From positions 3,534,001 to 3,598,000 of the forward strand of contig OZ241902.1 in NCBI GenBank assembly GCA_965203605.1: 64,000 nucleotides of DNA, written 5' to 3'. Below, one piece after another: positions 18,041 through 26,325 of the stretch. The notes beneath the pieces were generated by a model. That model saw only the letters and a program-made list of their open reading frames with translations. It did no database searches and was not told where the DNA came from. How positions within the stretch are numbered: the first letter of the stretch is position 1; each line of letters begins with the position of its first letter. A program made the translations under genes and the position numbers. This stretch comes from JAPOUP01 sp965203605. Its GTDB lineage: Bacteria; Pseudomonadota; Alphaproteobacteria; Rhodobacterales; Rhodobacteraceae.

Positions 18041-18215
18041 TGGGGCAGTAGCCGCACAGCCCATGCTGCAAGTTCACAAGGCCCTCAAGAGGTCTCAAGA
18101 GGTTCCCGGCAAGATTCACCCGCCTGATGGCTGCGGAATCCATCCCAGTTCGTCCCCGCGCCCTCGCAATCCAGATAGTCGGCCAAACCGGCTGTCGGCC
18201 CTTCTCCGCGACCGG
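18041..18215 (-). pseudogene. Truncated duplicate of the ptuB-like HNH gene
   Basis: About 175 bases closely match 22367-22525 inside the intact ptuB-like gene. The minus-strand peptide LADYLDCEGAGTNWDGFRS mirrors LADYLDCEGVGANWDGFRS there, and LVNLQHGLCGYC mirrors LVDLQHGLCGYC. The copy has a short insertion and a frameshift, stops soon after the CxxC and lacks the HNH His and Asn. It abuts an IS30 fragment, suggesting that insertion truncated it. Confidence 0.75.
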
Positions 18216-18219
18216 CCCG

Positions 18220-18423
18220 TGGAGAGGACCGGACGGTGGCAACCTCCACCCGCCGCCCGGAAAGCGAATCACCCGACACCCGGCCGGGGTCTCCCCGTGG
18301 ATCCTTCGGCGTGTCGGGGCTCCGCCCTCGCTGCGGAATTGACCGGATCCGAAAGCCCGCTTTCCCCGTCGCGTGTATCTGGCATCTTTCTCTGTGGGTC
18401 AGGTGGCGGTAGCCCCTCAACAT
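18220..18423 (-). pseudogene. IS30-family transposase N-terminal remnant
   Basis: The minus strand reads LRGYRHLTHRERCQIHATGK then FRIRSIPQRGRSP, matching the start of IS30 transposases ('YRHLTLEERCQIHALxKxGxSIRxIAxxLGRSPSTISRE'). The reading frame drifts after GRSPDTPKD and the catalytic DDE part is absent. It runs directly into the truncated ptuB copy. Inactive. Confidence 0.65.
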
Positions 18424-18590
18424 GGCAGTCTCCCCTGTTTGGTCACAGGACTCCCGCTGCTTCTCGGCCGACTCGCAACATCACGGGCTCGCGAAACAGG
18501 TTGCCACCGCCTATGGTGTTGGACTTCAGGCGGGGCAAGGGAGGTACATAAGTCTCAGTTTGTACAATCCCCAGACTGCCGAGCCGTTAC

Positions 18591-18785
18591 CTACGATTTT
18601 TTGTTAGGGAATGCCTTTTGTGGACCGACCTCCTCATCAATCCGCGGCCCATACCTGTCATTGGGTGTCAGGAAGAATTCATGGATGAGTGTCTGATGTG
18701 GGAGAAGCACCCCACGGACAGCCAACTCCCGTTCCTCTTCGATCCACTTTACCTTGTGGGAATCTGTGGCAGTTTGGCTAAGCAT
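18591..18785 (-). CDS. Small hypothetical protein downstream of the hydrolase
   Basis: 64 aa. Its ATG overlaps the end of the preceding hydrolase reading frame (AACTATGCTTAG) and is preceded by GAGAAGG, so it looks translationally coupled. Sequence landmarks are VKWIEEERELAVRGVLLP and PNDRYGPRIDEEVG. No recognised family. The DNA is AT-richer than the neighbouring metabolic genes. As the last gene of a decaying operon it may no longer matter. Confidence 0.4.
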   Translation of the reverse strand: MLSQTATDSHKVKWIEEERELAVRGVLLPHQTLIHEFFLTPNDRYGPRIDEEVGPQKAFPNKKS

Positions 18786-19484
18786 AGTTTACCTTCTCAT
18801 TTGGAATTTCAACGATGGTTGTCTCCGCCCCAACTCCAGGTGCGACCTCGCTTCTTTTTTTCGCATCTTGGACCAATTCAATCACTTTGTCCTTGCCCAG
18901 CGACTTTCGGTAAGATGCTTCGATAAGGGAGTACGTGGCATGCGGCGCACCAGCATCCGATACATCCGTAACCGATCGGCGTATGGTCGTTGGTTACGCC
19001 CGGATTCAGCACCGAGTATATCGTGTGATATCCAGTGCTAGGCCCTGCAACTAACATCTGCACTCCGAGATCGACATTGTACATGGCCTGATCAACAATT
19101 TGAACAATTTGAGGCGACAACTGTTGCTGTTGCCCATAGTAACTAACCAAACTCAGCCCCTCTAGGCTCCAGTTCCTGATGTGCAATTTTCTCGAGTCGG
19201 ACTTTCTGGTATGCCTGCCGGACAATTTCAGCTGCCTCTGGAGCTGGGACAACTTCACCATACTGAGCCAGTTGGGCTTTGGCGGCATTTAGGACTTCAT
19301 TGCCGCGCAACACGTCACCCGCAATCATGATATGCACCGCGTCTGCACCGTCCAGCGCAATGATCTCGGTATCTTCCTGGTGTTCAAACTCATGTCCAAC
19401 AGGAAAGTGAGCAGTGACCATTCGGTCTGACACCAAGACAGAACCCTCACCGCCACCGTAGACCGCGGCGATCCAAACAGTCAT
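18778..19484 (-). pseudogene. Proteasome-fold (Ntn) hydrolase-like gene with two frameshifts
   Basis: The start at 19484 gives MTVWIAAVYGGGEGSVLVSD, with Thr2 placed as the N-terminal nucleophile expected in HslV/proteasome-like Ntn hydrolases, then VHIMIAGDVLRGNEVL. At about 19160 an extra G in a GGGG run moves the frame; it resumes as LSLVSYYGQQQQLSPQIVQI and NVDLGVQMLVAGPSTGYHTI, then NPGVTNDHTPIGYG. A second 1-2 base shift near 18948 leads to HATYSLIEASYRKSLGKDKV, ending EIPNEKVNYA. Repairing both gives a continuous protein of about 235 residues. AT-richer than the flanks, so likely acquired and now broken. Confidence 0.6.
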
Positions 19485-19753
19485 GCGACTGGCCTCCATG
19501 TCAATACACGGGCTGGTTTGTGAGGCGACTCTGTAGTTTTCATCTTCCTCTCCTTCTCCAAGCGCTGGTATCGTTGGATGTCTGTGGAACTGACGACTGA
19601 TGTTGTTTGGATTTTTTGCGCTTTGCCATCACGAACGGTCCAATCAACCGGCCGCAACCCAATTGCCCCAACAAACGGCCGTAACGGATTGTGCGATTTC
19701 GCTGCGCTTAGTCGGGGACAGCGCAGCCTCTCTGGCTCAAGCCACTGGTTCAC
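19481..19753 (-). CDS. Hypothetical protein in the Ntn-hydrolase operon
   Basis: 90 aa. The GTG start overlaps the stop of the 48-residue gene upstream, and its stop overlaps the hydrolase ATG (ATGA), so it fits a tight operon. The centre (DWTVRDGKAQKIQTTSVV) and the end (SSTDIQRYQRLEKERKMKTT) look protein-like; the first 35 residues are less convincing. No known family. Confidence 0.4.
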   Translation of the reverse strand: MNQWLEPERLRCPRLSAAKSHNPLRPFVGAIGLRPVDWTVRDGKAQKIQTTSVVSSTDIQRYQRLEKERKMKTTESPHKPARVLTWRPVA

Positions 19754-19896
19754 TCGCCTTTGGCACGATACTGAATCGTCTTCACGTCTACATTTTGAAC
19801 GCCATAATCGATCTCTCCTTTGGCGATACTGAAGATATGCCTGCGGTTACCCATTTCAGCGGTGGGTCGTTTCTCTCCGTTCAGTCTCGTGGGCAT
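19750..19896 (-). CDS. Very small basic protein, first gene of the Ntn-hydrolase operon
   Basis: 48 codons plus stop. The ATG at 19896 follows an excellent ribosome site (GGAGG, five bases upstream). The product begins MPTRLNGEKRPTAEMGNRRH and ends KTIQYRAKGE. Its stop overlaps the next gene's GTG (GTGA). No family recognised. The strong ribosome site and chained overlaps with three downstream frames are the support. Confidence 0.4.
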   Translation of the reverse strand: MPTRLNGEKRPTAEMGNRRHIFSIAKGEIDYGVQNVDVKTIQYRAKGE

Positions 19897-20443
19897 CTTT
19901 GCCTCCTAGCGTCCTCATTTGTTACACTTAGGTAGACGGACGGTCAATAGGACGCATTCGCGCTACAACCTTATGTCTGTCGGCGGTCGCTAGATGGCCA
20001 GATGTCGGAACGGTCGCCACGAGCGACGGCGGCAACTTTCTTCCTTCGCCGGATTCCGGCACGCGTTGAGCTCTTCGGCAGCCGTCTCGCGACAGGTATG
20101 TTTGTTCCAACTGTCGACCATATTTTCCCACAAGAAGTTGTAGTTCCGCGGGATTGATGGTTATATCCATCCGATGAAAGACTCCCCGTCCCCGGAGACA
20201 CTGTGGCTGGAGATCAACGCAGCGCAGACCTCATCCACCTACGGCAGGCCGCTGGAACAGCATCCCGGCGAGCGCGTGCTGCGTTTGGGGAACGCGTCGT
20301 CGTGACTGGTTCGGGATCCTGGATTGAAGGTTTCCGTGTCCTGGGTGTTCAGTCCCCCGACGGAGTGGTCCGCAGCATACTGGAGAGACGCGTGCCTGTT
20401 CCAGGAAATCCACCGGCACGCAAGGCAGCGGGGGAGCGGCCGG
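19897..20443. other. Intergenic region between divergent operons
   Basis: Should contain the promoter of the minus-strand hydrolase operon and the plus-strand nucleotidyltransferase pair. A 43-codon plus frame from ATG 20174 and an overlapping 84-codon frame (20203-20454) exist, but neither has a motif. They could be a frameshifted 5' end of the gene at 20444. Confidence 0.3.
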
Positions 20444-21088
20444 ATGGCCTTTGACGTTGAGGCGTGCCGTCGCGAGTTCTGGCGACTGGACCGTTGCGGT
20501 GGCGTCTGGCGGACCGACCGCGCACCGACGCGCGAGGATATCCACGCGCACTGGCACTGGCGGACGGAAAGGGTTGTCCGCGACCCCGTGGCATCCGGAA
20601 TCGGGCGCTCCAGCGCCCTGATCAGCGGCGAGGCCCCCTGCATACCGATTGATGATGTGACCCCGCTGGAGAGACGTTGCCGCTACCCGCCGATGCCGCT
20701 CGCCTGGTTCGAAAATCCGCCCGCAAGGCATGTCCTCAGGGATCCGGATCCAGAGCACCGGCTGCTGTCGTCGCTGTCCGGCAAGCACCTGGCCGGCTAC
20801 ACCGGCCGGCCTTCGGGGGCGGACCTGTTCCGCTGGCTGACCGAAGGGACGCAGACCGAAGGGCAGCGGCGCTGGCTGGCCGAGCTGCTGCAGGACATCC
20901 GCCGGGAGGACTATCCGCAGCTGCGGCGCCGGGACGCCCTCAGCATATGGCACATCGCCCGCGCCGTTCTGGAGAGCGACGTCCGTCGCGGCGCCCTGTC
21001 AGGATGGCTTAACCAGTTCGCGCGAAAGCCGGACGGATGGACGGGAGACGTCCCGGGCGAGGATACGACGGCGCGGAGCGCACCGTGA
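20444..21088 (+). CDS. Hypothetical partner of an AbiEii-type nucleotidyltransferase
   Basis: 214 aa from ATG 20444, chosen because GGGGAG precedes it; the frame stays open upstream to 20324. Rich in Arg, Trp and His (EDIHAHWHWRTERVV), with a C-terminal helical segment (ALSIWHIARAVLESDVRR). I do not recognise the family. It overlaps the downstream nucleotidyltransferase by four bases (GTGA). AbiEi-AbiEii pairs have the antitoxin upstream in this position, so it could be the antidote, but it shows no AbiEi winged-helix signature. Confidence 0.55.
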   Translation: MAFDVEACRREFWRLDRCGGVWRTDRAPTREDIHAHWHWRTERVVRDPVASGIGRSSALISGEAPCIPIDDVTPLERRCRYPPMPLAWFENPPARHVLRDPDPEHRLLSSLSGKHLAGYTGRPSGADLFRWLTEGTQTEGQRRWLAELLQDIRREDYPQLRRRDALSIWHIARAVLESDVRRGALSGWLNQFARKPDGWTGDVPGEDTTARSAP

Positions 21089-21801
21089 GCGATTTCGCGA
21101 TCCCCTCTCCGGCGGACGCGATTCTCGGACAGGTCGCGCCGGCACTGCTGCAGGTTCTGGGACACGGAGAGATACTGGTCGGCGGGGGTACGGCGTTGGC
21201 CGCGAGATGGCGGCACCGTCGAAGCACCGATATTGACATGACGGTTTCATCGAAGGTCTTTGACCGGGCCTTCGGACGGGTCCCGGCGCTGTTGGCGGCG
21301 GCTTCCGTCACGAACATCCGGCATGGCCGCGGCTGGCTGACCGGAACGTGCACCGAAGGAGAGTTCAGCATCTCCAACACCGCACCGCTATTGACTTCCC
21401 CTCAAGGACCGGCGGATCGCGAGCGCAGGTTCGGTATCGCTCTCGAACAAACAGCGGAAACTCTCGCTCGAAAACTGAGACTCCGGATGTTTGGCAATGG
21501 CGAGTTCGTAGCGCGGGACCTGTACGACATCTGCACGGCGCACGAACAGGATCCGTCCGCGCTCGATACGGCGCTGTCCGTGCTGACGCAGAACATGGCG
21601 GACGAAATCGCCCATGAAATCGCATCTCTGGGACGGCACGCCATACATATGGGCCGTCCATTGGCCGACGTCCATCGCCCGGACTGGCTGGATGGCCTTG
21701 CGGAAAAAACCCAGGGCCTGATCGTCTCACGTTTCGTGACAGGGAATGAGAGTACCGATGACGACGGTTCCGGAGGGTCGACGGGCGATGGTCGACATTA
21801 G
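21085..21801 (+). CDS. AbiEii/MenT-type nucleotidyltransferase (putative toxin)
   Basis: 238 aa from a GTG within the GTGA overlap. The segment ILVGGGTALAARWRHRRSTD followed by IDM gives the DNA-polymerase-beta-like nucleotidyltransferase motif GG(G)T...RxSxDID, with the metal-binding Asp pair, as in AbiEii/AbiGii and MenT toxins. Such enzymes add nucleotides to tRNA or other targets and are paired with an upstream antitoxin. A longer upstream frame exists, but the overlap start is better. The first gene is not a recognised antitoxin, so the pair may be a variant type IV system. Confidence 0.75.
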   Translation: MSDFAIPSPADAILGQVAPALLQVLGHGEILVGGGTALAARWRHRRSTDIDMTVSSKVFDRAFGRVPALLAAASVTNIRHGRGWLTGTCTEGEFSISNTAPLLTSPQGPADRERRFGIALEQTAETLARKLRLRMFGNGEFVARDLYDICTAHEQDPSALDTALSVLTQNMADEIAHEIASLGRHAIHMGRPLADVHRPDWLDGLAEKTQGLIVSRFVTGNESTDDDGSGGSTGDGRH

Positions 21802-22041
21802 GACTAGCCCATCTGCAGGCTTCTGGCTGAAACGGCGACGTGCGCACGATTACGGTGAGCGGCACGGTCTTTCGTGCCCACATCGCCATCGCCGGTCTGT
21901 CGTTCATACTCCAATGTCTTCAGGCCCATGACCGAGACCAGCGGTATCTGGACGGCCAGATGGCCACGGTCTCCGGCCGGTTCAGGTCCGTGCGGGCGTC
22001 AAGGGTGTTTCCCGGGCTCGCCGCAATCGCTCCACGTTCAG
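21802..22041. other. Gap between convergent genes
   Basis: 240 bases between the nucleotidyltransferase and the convergent ptuB-like gene. Short frames only; nothing recognised and no strong hairpin. Confidence 0.3.
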
Positions 22042-22539
22042 TCACTGCGTCTTGATGGTCGCTTCCATTCTCGCAACAGATATTCCGAAACCCGCGCATG
22101 AATCTGCATCGGCAACAACCCGGCCATCAAAGTTCACACGTATCAGCGCTGGACAATCAGGCAATGTTCTGGGATCGACGAAATCTCTGTTTACCCGATT
22201 GCCTTTGGCTTCGCCGCAACTGCGATTGCGCCTGACCGGATCAGTGGTCTGCAGCGTTCCACCCTTGCAGCAGGCAATCATGTTCCCGTAATCAAGGGCG
22301 TCGCAATTTGGATCGCTCTGCGGAATTACATGCTCGACCTGCCTGTCCCTTTCCAGAATGTCGATTCCACAATAGCCGCACAACCCATGCTGCAGGTCCA
22401 CAAGGCCCTCAACAAGTTTCCGGTACGATTCACCCGCCTGATGGCTGCGGAAACCATCCCAGTTCGCCCCCACGCCCTCACAATCAAGATAGTCGGCCAA
22501 GCCGGCTGTTGGCCTTTCCAGAGACCGGATACGCTTCAC
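22042..22539 (-). CDS. ptuB: HNH endonuclease, PtuB-like (Septu-type)
   Basis: 165 aa from a GTG that overlaps the ATPase stop (GTGA). The N-terminus VKRIRSLERP and helical region precede LQHGLCGYCGID (CxxC, C54/C57), then RQVEHVIPQSD (H70) and LDYGNMIACC (N86), forming an HNH core with a Zn knuckle. This is the layout of TIGR02646-type PtuB proteins of Septu, where PtuA is the ATPase and PtuB the nuclease that attacks DNA upon phage infection. The core is intact, in contrast to the broken copy at 18.0-18.2 kb. Confidence 0.8.
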   Translation of the reverse strand: MKRIRSLERPTAGLADYLDCEGVGANWDGFRSHQAGESYRKLVEGLVDLQHGLCGYCGIDILERDRQVEHVIPQSDPNCDALDYGNMIACCKGGTLQTTDPVRRNRSCGEAKGNRVNRDFVDPRTLPDCPALIRVNFDGRVVADADSCAGFGISVARMEATIKTQ

Positions 22540-23807
22540 CGGGATTTATCCATGCCATCAAGCAGTTTTCGCCGCCTGATCTCTGTGTCAGCCCGATTTA
22601 GTGCGGGGTCGCGGGGCGACAGCTTATCCAGGTCTTGACGCAGGTCGAGAGCCCCTGAGGACTCACCCTTTCCGTCCGCAACAAGGCTCCTGTAGCAGTC
22701 CAGCATCTTGACAAACTCGTTGTCACCAGGCCGTCCATTCACACCCATAACGGTTGGAAGAACATCGCCGGCCTCGGCCCCATACGTCGGGGCGGAAGCC
22801 ACTTCGGCCATGATGCCACCCCGCTCCAGCCTGAGCTCGAGAACATTCTCCGGCTTCACAGTCGTCAACACCTGTGGACTGTGAGTCGACACGATGAATT
22901 GCGTGTTTGGAAACGTTCTGGAGAGATCGGCGAGAACTCTCTGCTGCCATGACGGATGCAGGTGCAGTTCGATCTCATCAATCAACACGATCGCTTCGGA
23001 CTGGAGAGGGTCTTCGAGATGGGGATTCCCCTGGGCCATCCTTCGTGCAAGGTCAGCCGCAAGCGCCAACATGATCCGGAACCCGCCGCTCAACTGGTCA
23101 ATCGAAAGCTCTTCGTGCGTGCCTTCTTCCAGGTCCAGAGAGACGACGAAACGGAGTGGACTGGGTTCGACCCGAGGATTGGAGACTCCTGGAATCATGG
23201 TCGCTATGGCACTGCGCACGGCTTCAAGGTCGCCAAGTCGGTACGTGAAGTCCTGAAGTCTCTTCTGTGCCCTGAGTTCCTCATTCTCTTTGACATAGAA
23301 CCACTTGAACAGATCGCGGAAATTCGTTCGGGGAGACAGAGCGTCTTGCAGGGCAGCGTAGCGTCGAAACTCGACCTTTAGGTCTCCCTGGCGCTTAGGT
23401 TGAGCGAGCACTGCCCGGTCAGTATCGTAGAACGCCACTATTGGCAGGTCGATAGGACACCTTCCGTTTCGATCTGCCTCCACGATGGAATCCAGGACTT
23501 CTTTCAGGTTCTGCCTTTCTGTCGTTCGCCTCGCTCCGTGCGCCTGTCGTTCCCATCTTATTCCTTCGGTGGCGGTCAATCCTACCCGCATCATTGCGGA
23601 GCCGCGACTGTCCGCCTTGCGAAACCCTATGCCAGACACATCGGGCAGGAGCATGGGAATGCTACCCAGACCTGTGGCGACCGCCGCAAGAACACTGGTC
23701 TTGCCATGCCCGTTGTCTCCGTGGAAAACCGTCAAACGAGGATCAAGTGGCAGATCAAGTTTCCCTATCGCGCGATAGTTCTCAATCTCCACACGTTCCA
23801 GCTTCAT
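22536..23807 (-). CDS. ptuA: OLD/ABC-type AAA ATPase, PtuA-like
   Basis: 423 aa from ATG 23807 (ATGA overlap with the upstream gene); a longer open frame to 24194 is rejected. The N-terminus MKLERVEIENYRAIGKLDLP is the usual RecF/OLD/PtuA beginning; Walker A GDNGHGKTSV (30-39); ABC-like signature DQLSGGFRIML (about 239-242); Walker B IVLIDEIELHLHPSWQ (about 273-288); then FIVSTHSPQVL with the switch His. All ATPase motifs are intact. It precedes the HNH nuclease gene with overlap, forming a Septu-like pair, and is the third gene of a DUF499-associated operon. Confidence 0.85.
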   Translation of the reverse strand: MKLERVEIENYRAIGKLDLPLDPRLTVFHGDNGHGKTSVLAAVATGLGSIPMLLPDVSGIGFRKADSRGSAMMRVGLTATEGIRWERQAHGARRTTERQNLKEVLDSIVEADRNGRCPIDLPIVAFYDTDRAVLAQPKRQGDLKVEFRRYAALQDALSPRTNFRDLFKWFYVKENEELRAQKRLQDFTYRLGDLEAVRSAIATMIPGVSNPRVEPSPLRFVVSLDLEEGTHEELSIDQLSGGFRIMLALAADLARRMAQGNPHLEDPLQSEAIVLIDEIELHLHPSWQQRVLADLSRTFPNTQFIVSTHSPQVLTTVKPENVLELRLERGGIMAEVASAPTYGAEAGDVLPTVMGVNGRPGDNEFVKMLDCYRSLVADGKGESSGALDLRQDLDKLSPRDPALNRADTEIRRRKLLDGMDKSR

Positions 23808-24298
23808 GACCGCAATCCAGAGGCTTTGGGCGTTGTCAGCAGTATACGAAGCGCCATCAGCACCCTTCGCGGATTTCTGCGATGCATCGCCATACCAAGC
23901 CAGTATGCGGCCTCCTCGCGGCCCATTGCTTCTATTCCGTCGGCCACGGCCCGCATGTTGTCGCGGTTTCGCATGGGTGCCAGTGTCCGAAACAGAAGCC
24001 CAAGCGCCAGCGCCAGATCCTCGGTCAGTGCATACCCCTGATCCGTCAATCCCGCCGGTCTGCCAAGCCTGATTCCAGATCTCGACAGCCTCCTCAGCAC
24101 ACGATGCTCGACCAGGGCGAGATTCCGACCCGCAAGTCCGGCGACACGTGACGCGCTTGTCATGTGCGGAGTGGCGGGAGCAGGCAACTGCCAAACCTCA
24201 TACGCCGTCTCGACCGGCCCACAGCGCTTCACCCGCAGTTCGTAGCGCGGTGCGGAATCCGGCGTCTCGATCTGCGATATGCGTTGAAGTCGCGCCAT
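23804..24298 (-). CDS. Small DUF7680-like protein of a DUF499 defence operon
   Basis: 164 aa. The ATG begins immediately after the TAG of the DUF499 frame (TAGATG), and its own stop overlaps ptuA (ATGA). Landmarks are RYELRVKRCGPVETAYEVWQ, LTEDLALALGLLFRTLAPM and GREEAAYWLGMAMHRRNPRR. It resembles the roughly 160-residue proteins (DUF7680 type) that accompany DUF499 ATPases in anti-phage-associated clusters; role unknown. The frame appears intact although its DUF499 partner is broken. Confidence 0.65.
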   Translation of the reverse strand: MARLQRISQIETPDSAPRYELRVKRCGPVETAYEVWQLPAPATPHMTSASRVAGLAGRNLALVEHRVLRRLSRSGIRLGRPAGLTDQGYALTEDLALALGLLFRTLAPMRNRDNMRAVADGIEAMGREEAAYWLGMAMHRRNPRRVLMALRILLTTPKASGLRS

Positions 24299-25698
24299 CT
24301 AGGCCTTGACCTCCGCCGTTGCCGAAACGTGGGCAGCGCCGCTACAAAACCGGCTGAGCCGCTCGGTCAGTTTCTCAGCCTCATCCCCTTCCATTGCCAG
24401 TCCATTCCCGAAGGTCATCTCGAAGCTCGCCTGCAGATCCTGGGAAACTGGCGGCCCGCAGCTGCGGCTCGAGAAACTCCCGCACGGGCTGTGCACCGGC
24501 CACTGGCCCGCGGAACTCCAGTTCGAACGTGCCGCCGTCCTGGATTTCATAGCTACCACTGATCAGGACGATCCGTTTCGCCCCGGACACCGCGCCAACC
24601 GCACCGAGAAGACGGAACGCGTCTCCTGCCGCGAACATCCGGATGGTGAGTTCTGCAATGGCATCAACCTTCTTGGAGCGGACCTGCTCCAAGACCTGGA
24701 CAAGCGCTTCCCGCAACACGCCCTCGGCGGTGAACGTTCTCGGTTGCGGCAGAACACTGCCATTTCCGCCAGACGATAGCCCCGAGTCCCATCAGTGCCG
24801 TCACTCACTTGCGGCTCGCCCATGCCACTGTCCGCGGAGTCGTCCGGCGGGCTATCGGGTTTGCGTGACCACAGGCCGGCATTCTTCGCATAAACCATCG
24901 TGAAGATCATGGACCGTTCGTCAATCTCGATTCCTGCCGCTGGATCGCCAGGTCCATACAACAGGTCCCCACGCTGATGCATATACTCGCCCTGTTCGAC
25001 ACCACGCCTGACACCGCGAAGAAATATGTCGTCATCGACCAGAATTGGCAGTGCCGGATCGCGACGAAACTCGTCCCGAAGGGAAAGCGATGAGAACTGA
25101 CCTTTCTTGAGCGGTGTCCGATCACGGACATAAGTGGGCGAATCCGGCTCATCTTCAGGCCAGCGCAGCTTGTTCAGATCACGCAATATCTCCGCTCCGG
25201 GCGCGACGCGGTCCTCATCGCTCCTGCGTACCCGCTCATACGCATCTTTGCCGCCGAGCGCCGATGCGATCTCACCCCAAGGCGTATACGCGAGGTGACC
25301 TGCCTTCATACGACGGCCATTCGGACGCGTTCCTTCGGCAGAAGCCGAGGATCGACGAACTCCTCAAGGCCTGCAACATCGGCACCACTTTGTGCAGCGT
25401 GGCAGAGCGCGATCAAGCCGTGCGAGTTGCCGCCTCCGTACGACGTGTCGAGACGGAAAATCGACGCGACCTCGGTTTCCGCTCCGCTCAGCCTGCCGCA
25501 CACGTTGGCAAGCAGGTTCTTCAGCCCTCTTGTCGGATAGGTGTTGGCAAAGAAACGGATCGGATCACGATAGTCTGCGGATCCCTCGCCGACAATGACC
25601 TGCGCCAAATCCGCCGCAAAGTCAGCCTCTTTGACGGTACCTGCCAAAACATCCGCACGCGGTCGGCAGGTATCAAATACTGTCGGGACGACTGTCAT
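24299..25698 (-). pseudogene. DUF499-domain ATPase, decayed and internally deleted
   Basis: Fragments in three frames form the beginning and end of a DUF499 protein. The N-terminus (ATG 25698) reads VFDTCRPRADVLAGTVKEAD, DPIRFFANTYPTRGLKNLLA and RLDTSYGGGNSHGLIALCHA; family members have Lys where Asn sits in GGGxSH, so Walker A is damaged. After PKERVRMAVV the frame shifts to LAYTPWGEIASALGGKDAYE, then jumps to C-terminal sequence (RDRTPLKKGQFSSLSLRDEF). Further shifts give VLEQVRSKKVDAIAELTIRM and GDEAEKLTERLSRFCSGAAH. About 460 residues remain of roughly 1000. Certainly inactive; first gene of the operon. Confidence 0.75.
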
Positions 25699-26325
25699 TC
25701 TTACTCAACCAAATTCTTGACTGCTGCGGATTGACTGGCAGAGTCTTACCGATTTCATCCACCGGCCTCCGCCATCATTTGCCACCATGAGCCTCGGCTT
25801 CGTCGCCATTGAGGTTCCCTTCCATCCCTCCGTCAACTCGTTCTGACTCCATTTCCAGTACGAAGCATCCACCCCAGTGCGCGGCACTGTCTGAAAGGCC
25901 AGACGTTATGCAGGCAAGGACGCGGCGCTGGAAGTCCTGGGCCTTGGAAGACGTGCCAGTCAGCCTGACCACCAACGAGTTGAGGCGGTTGGGAACACAC
26001 CGGATCAATAGGTTAAGGACTCTCTTCCCGTGATTGCAGACTTCGGTCCGTTACGCCACGCCCACCTCCAATCGGAGGCGCGAAGTCCTGTGCCGATTGT
26101 GCAGGATCCCGGAAATCCAGGGGTTGCGCCTCAATCTGAATTGGGGAAACAGGGGTAGGCCAGTTCGCTGCCGCAAATGCCGCTGGCTGAAGCGCACTTA
26201 CAGGTTTCTGAACCCATGGCACCCAGCTGTCTGACCCTGCTGGAAACGACAGGTGCAACGTAGTAAGGCCCGTCAAAATCGGGTGCGGGTGATTCCGACA
26301 CCGCTGTTCCAAAGGAGACCGTTCA
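25699..26325. other. Intergenic region upstream of xsc
   Basis: 627 bases between the divergent DUF499 pseudogene and xsc. Only shadow-like short frames. It should contain the xsc promoter; the xsc ribosome site AAAGGAG lies at 26311-26317. No clear palindrome for a regulator was identified. Confidence 0.35.
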
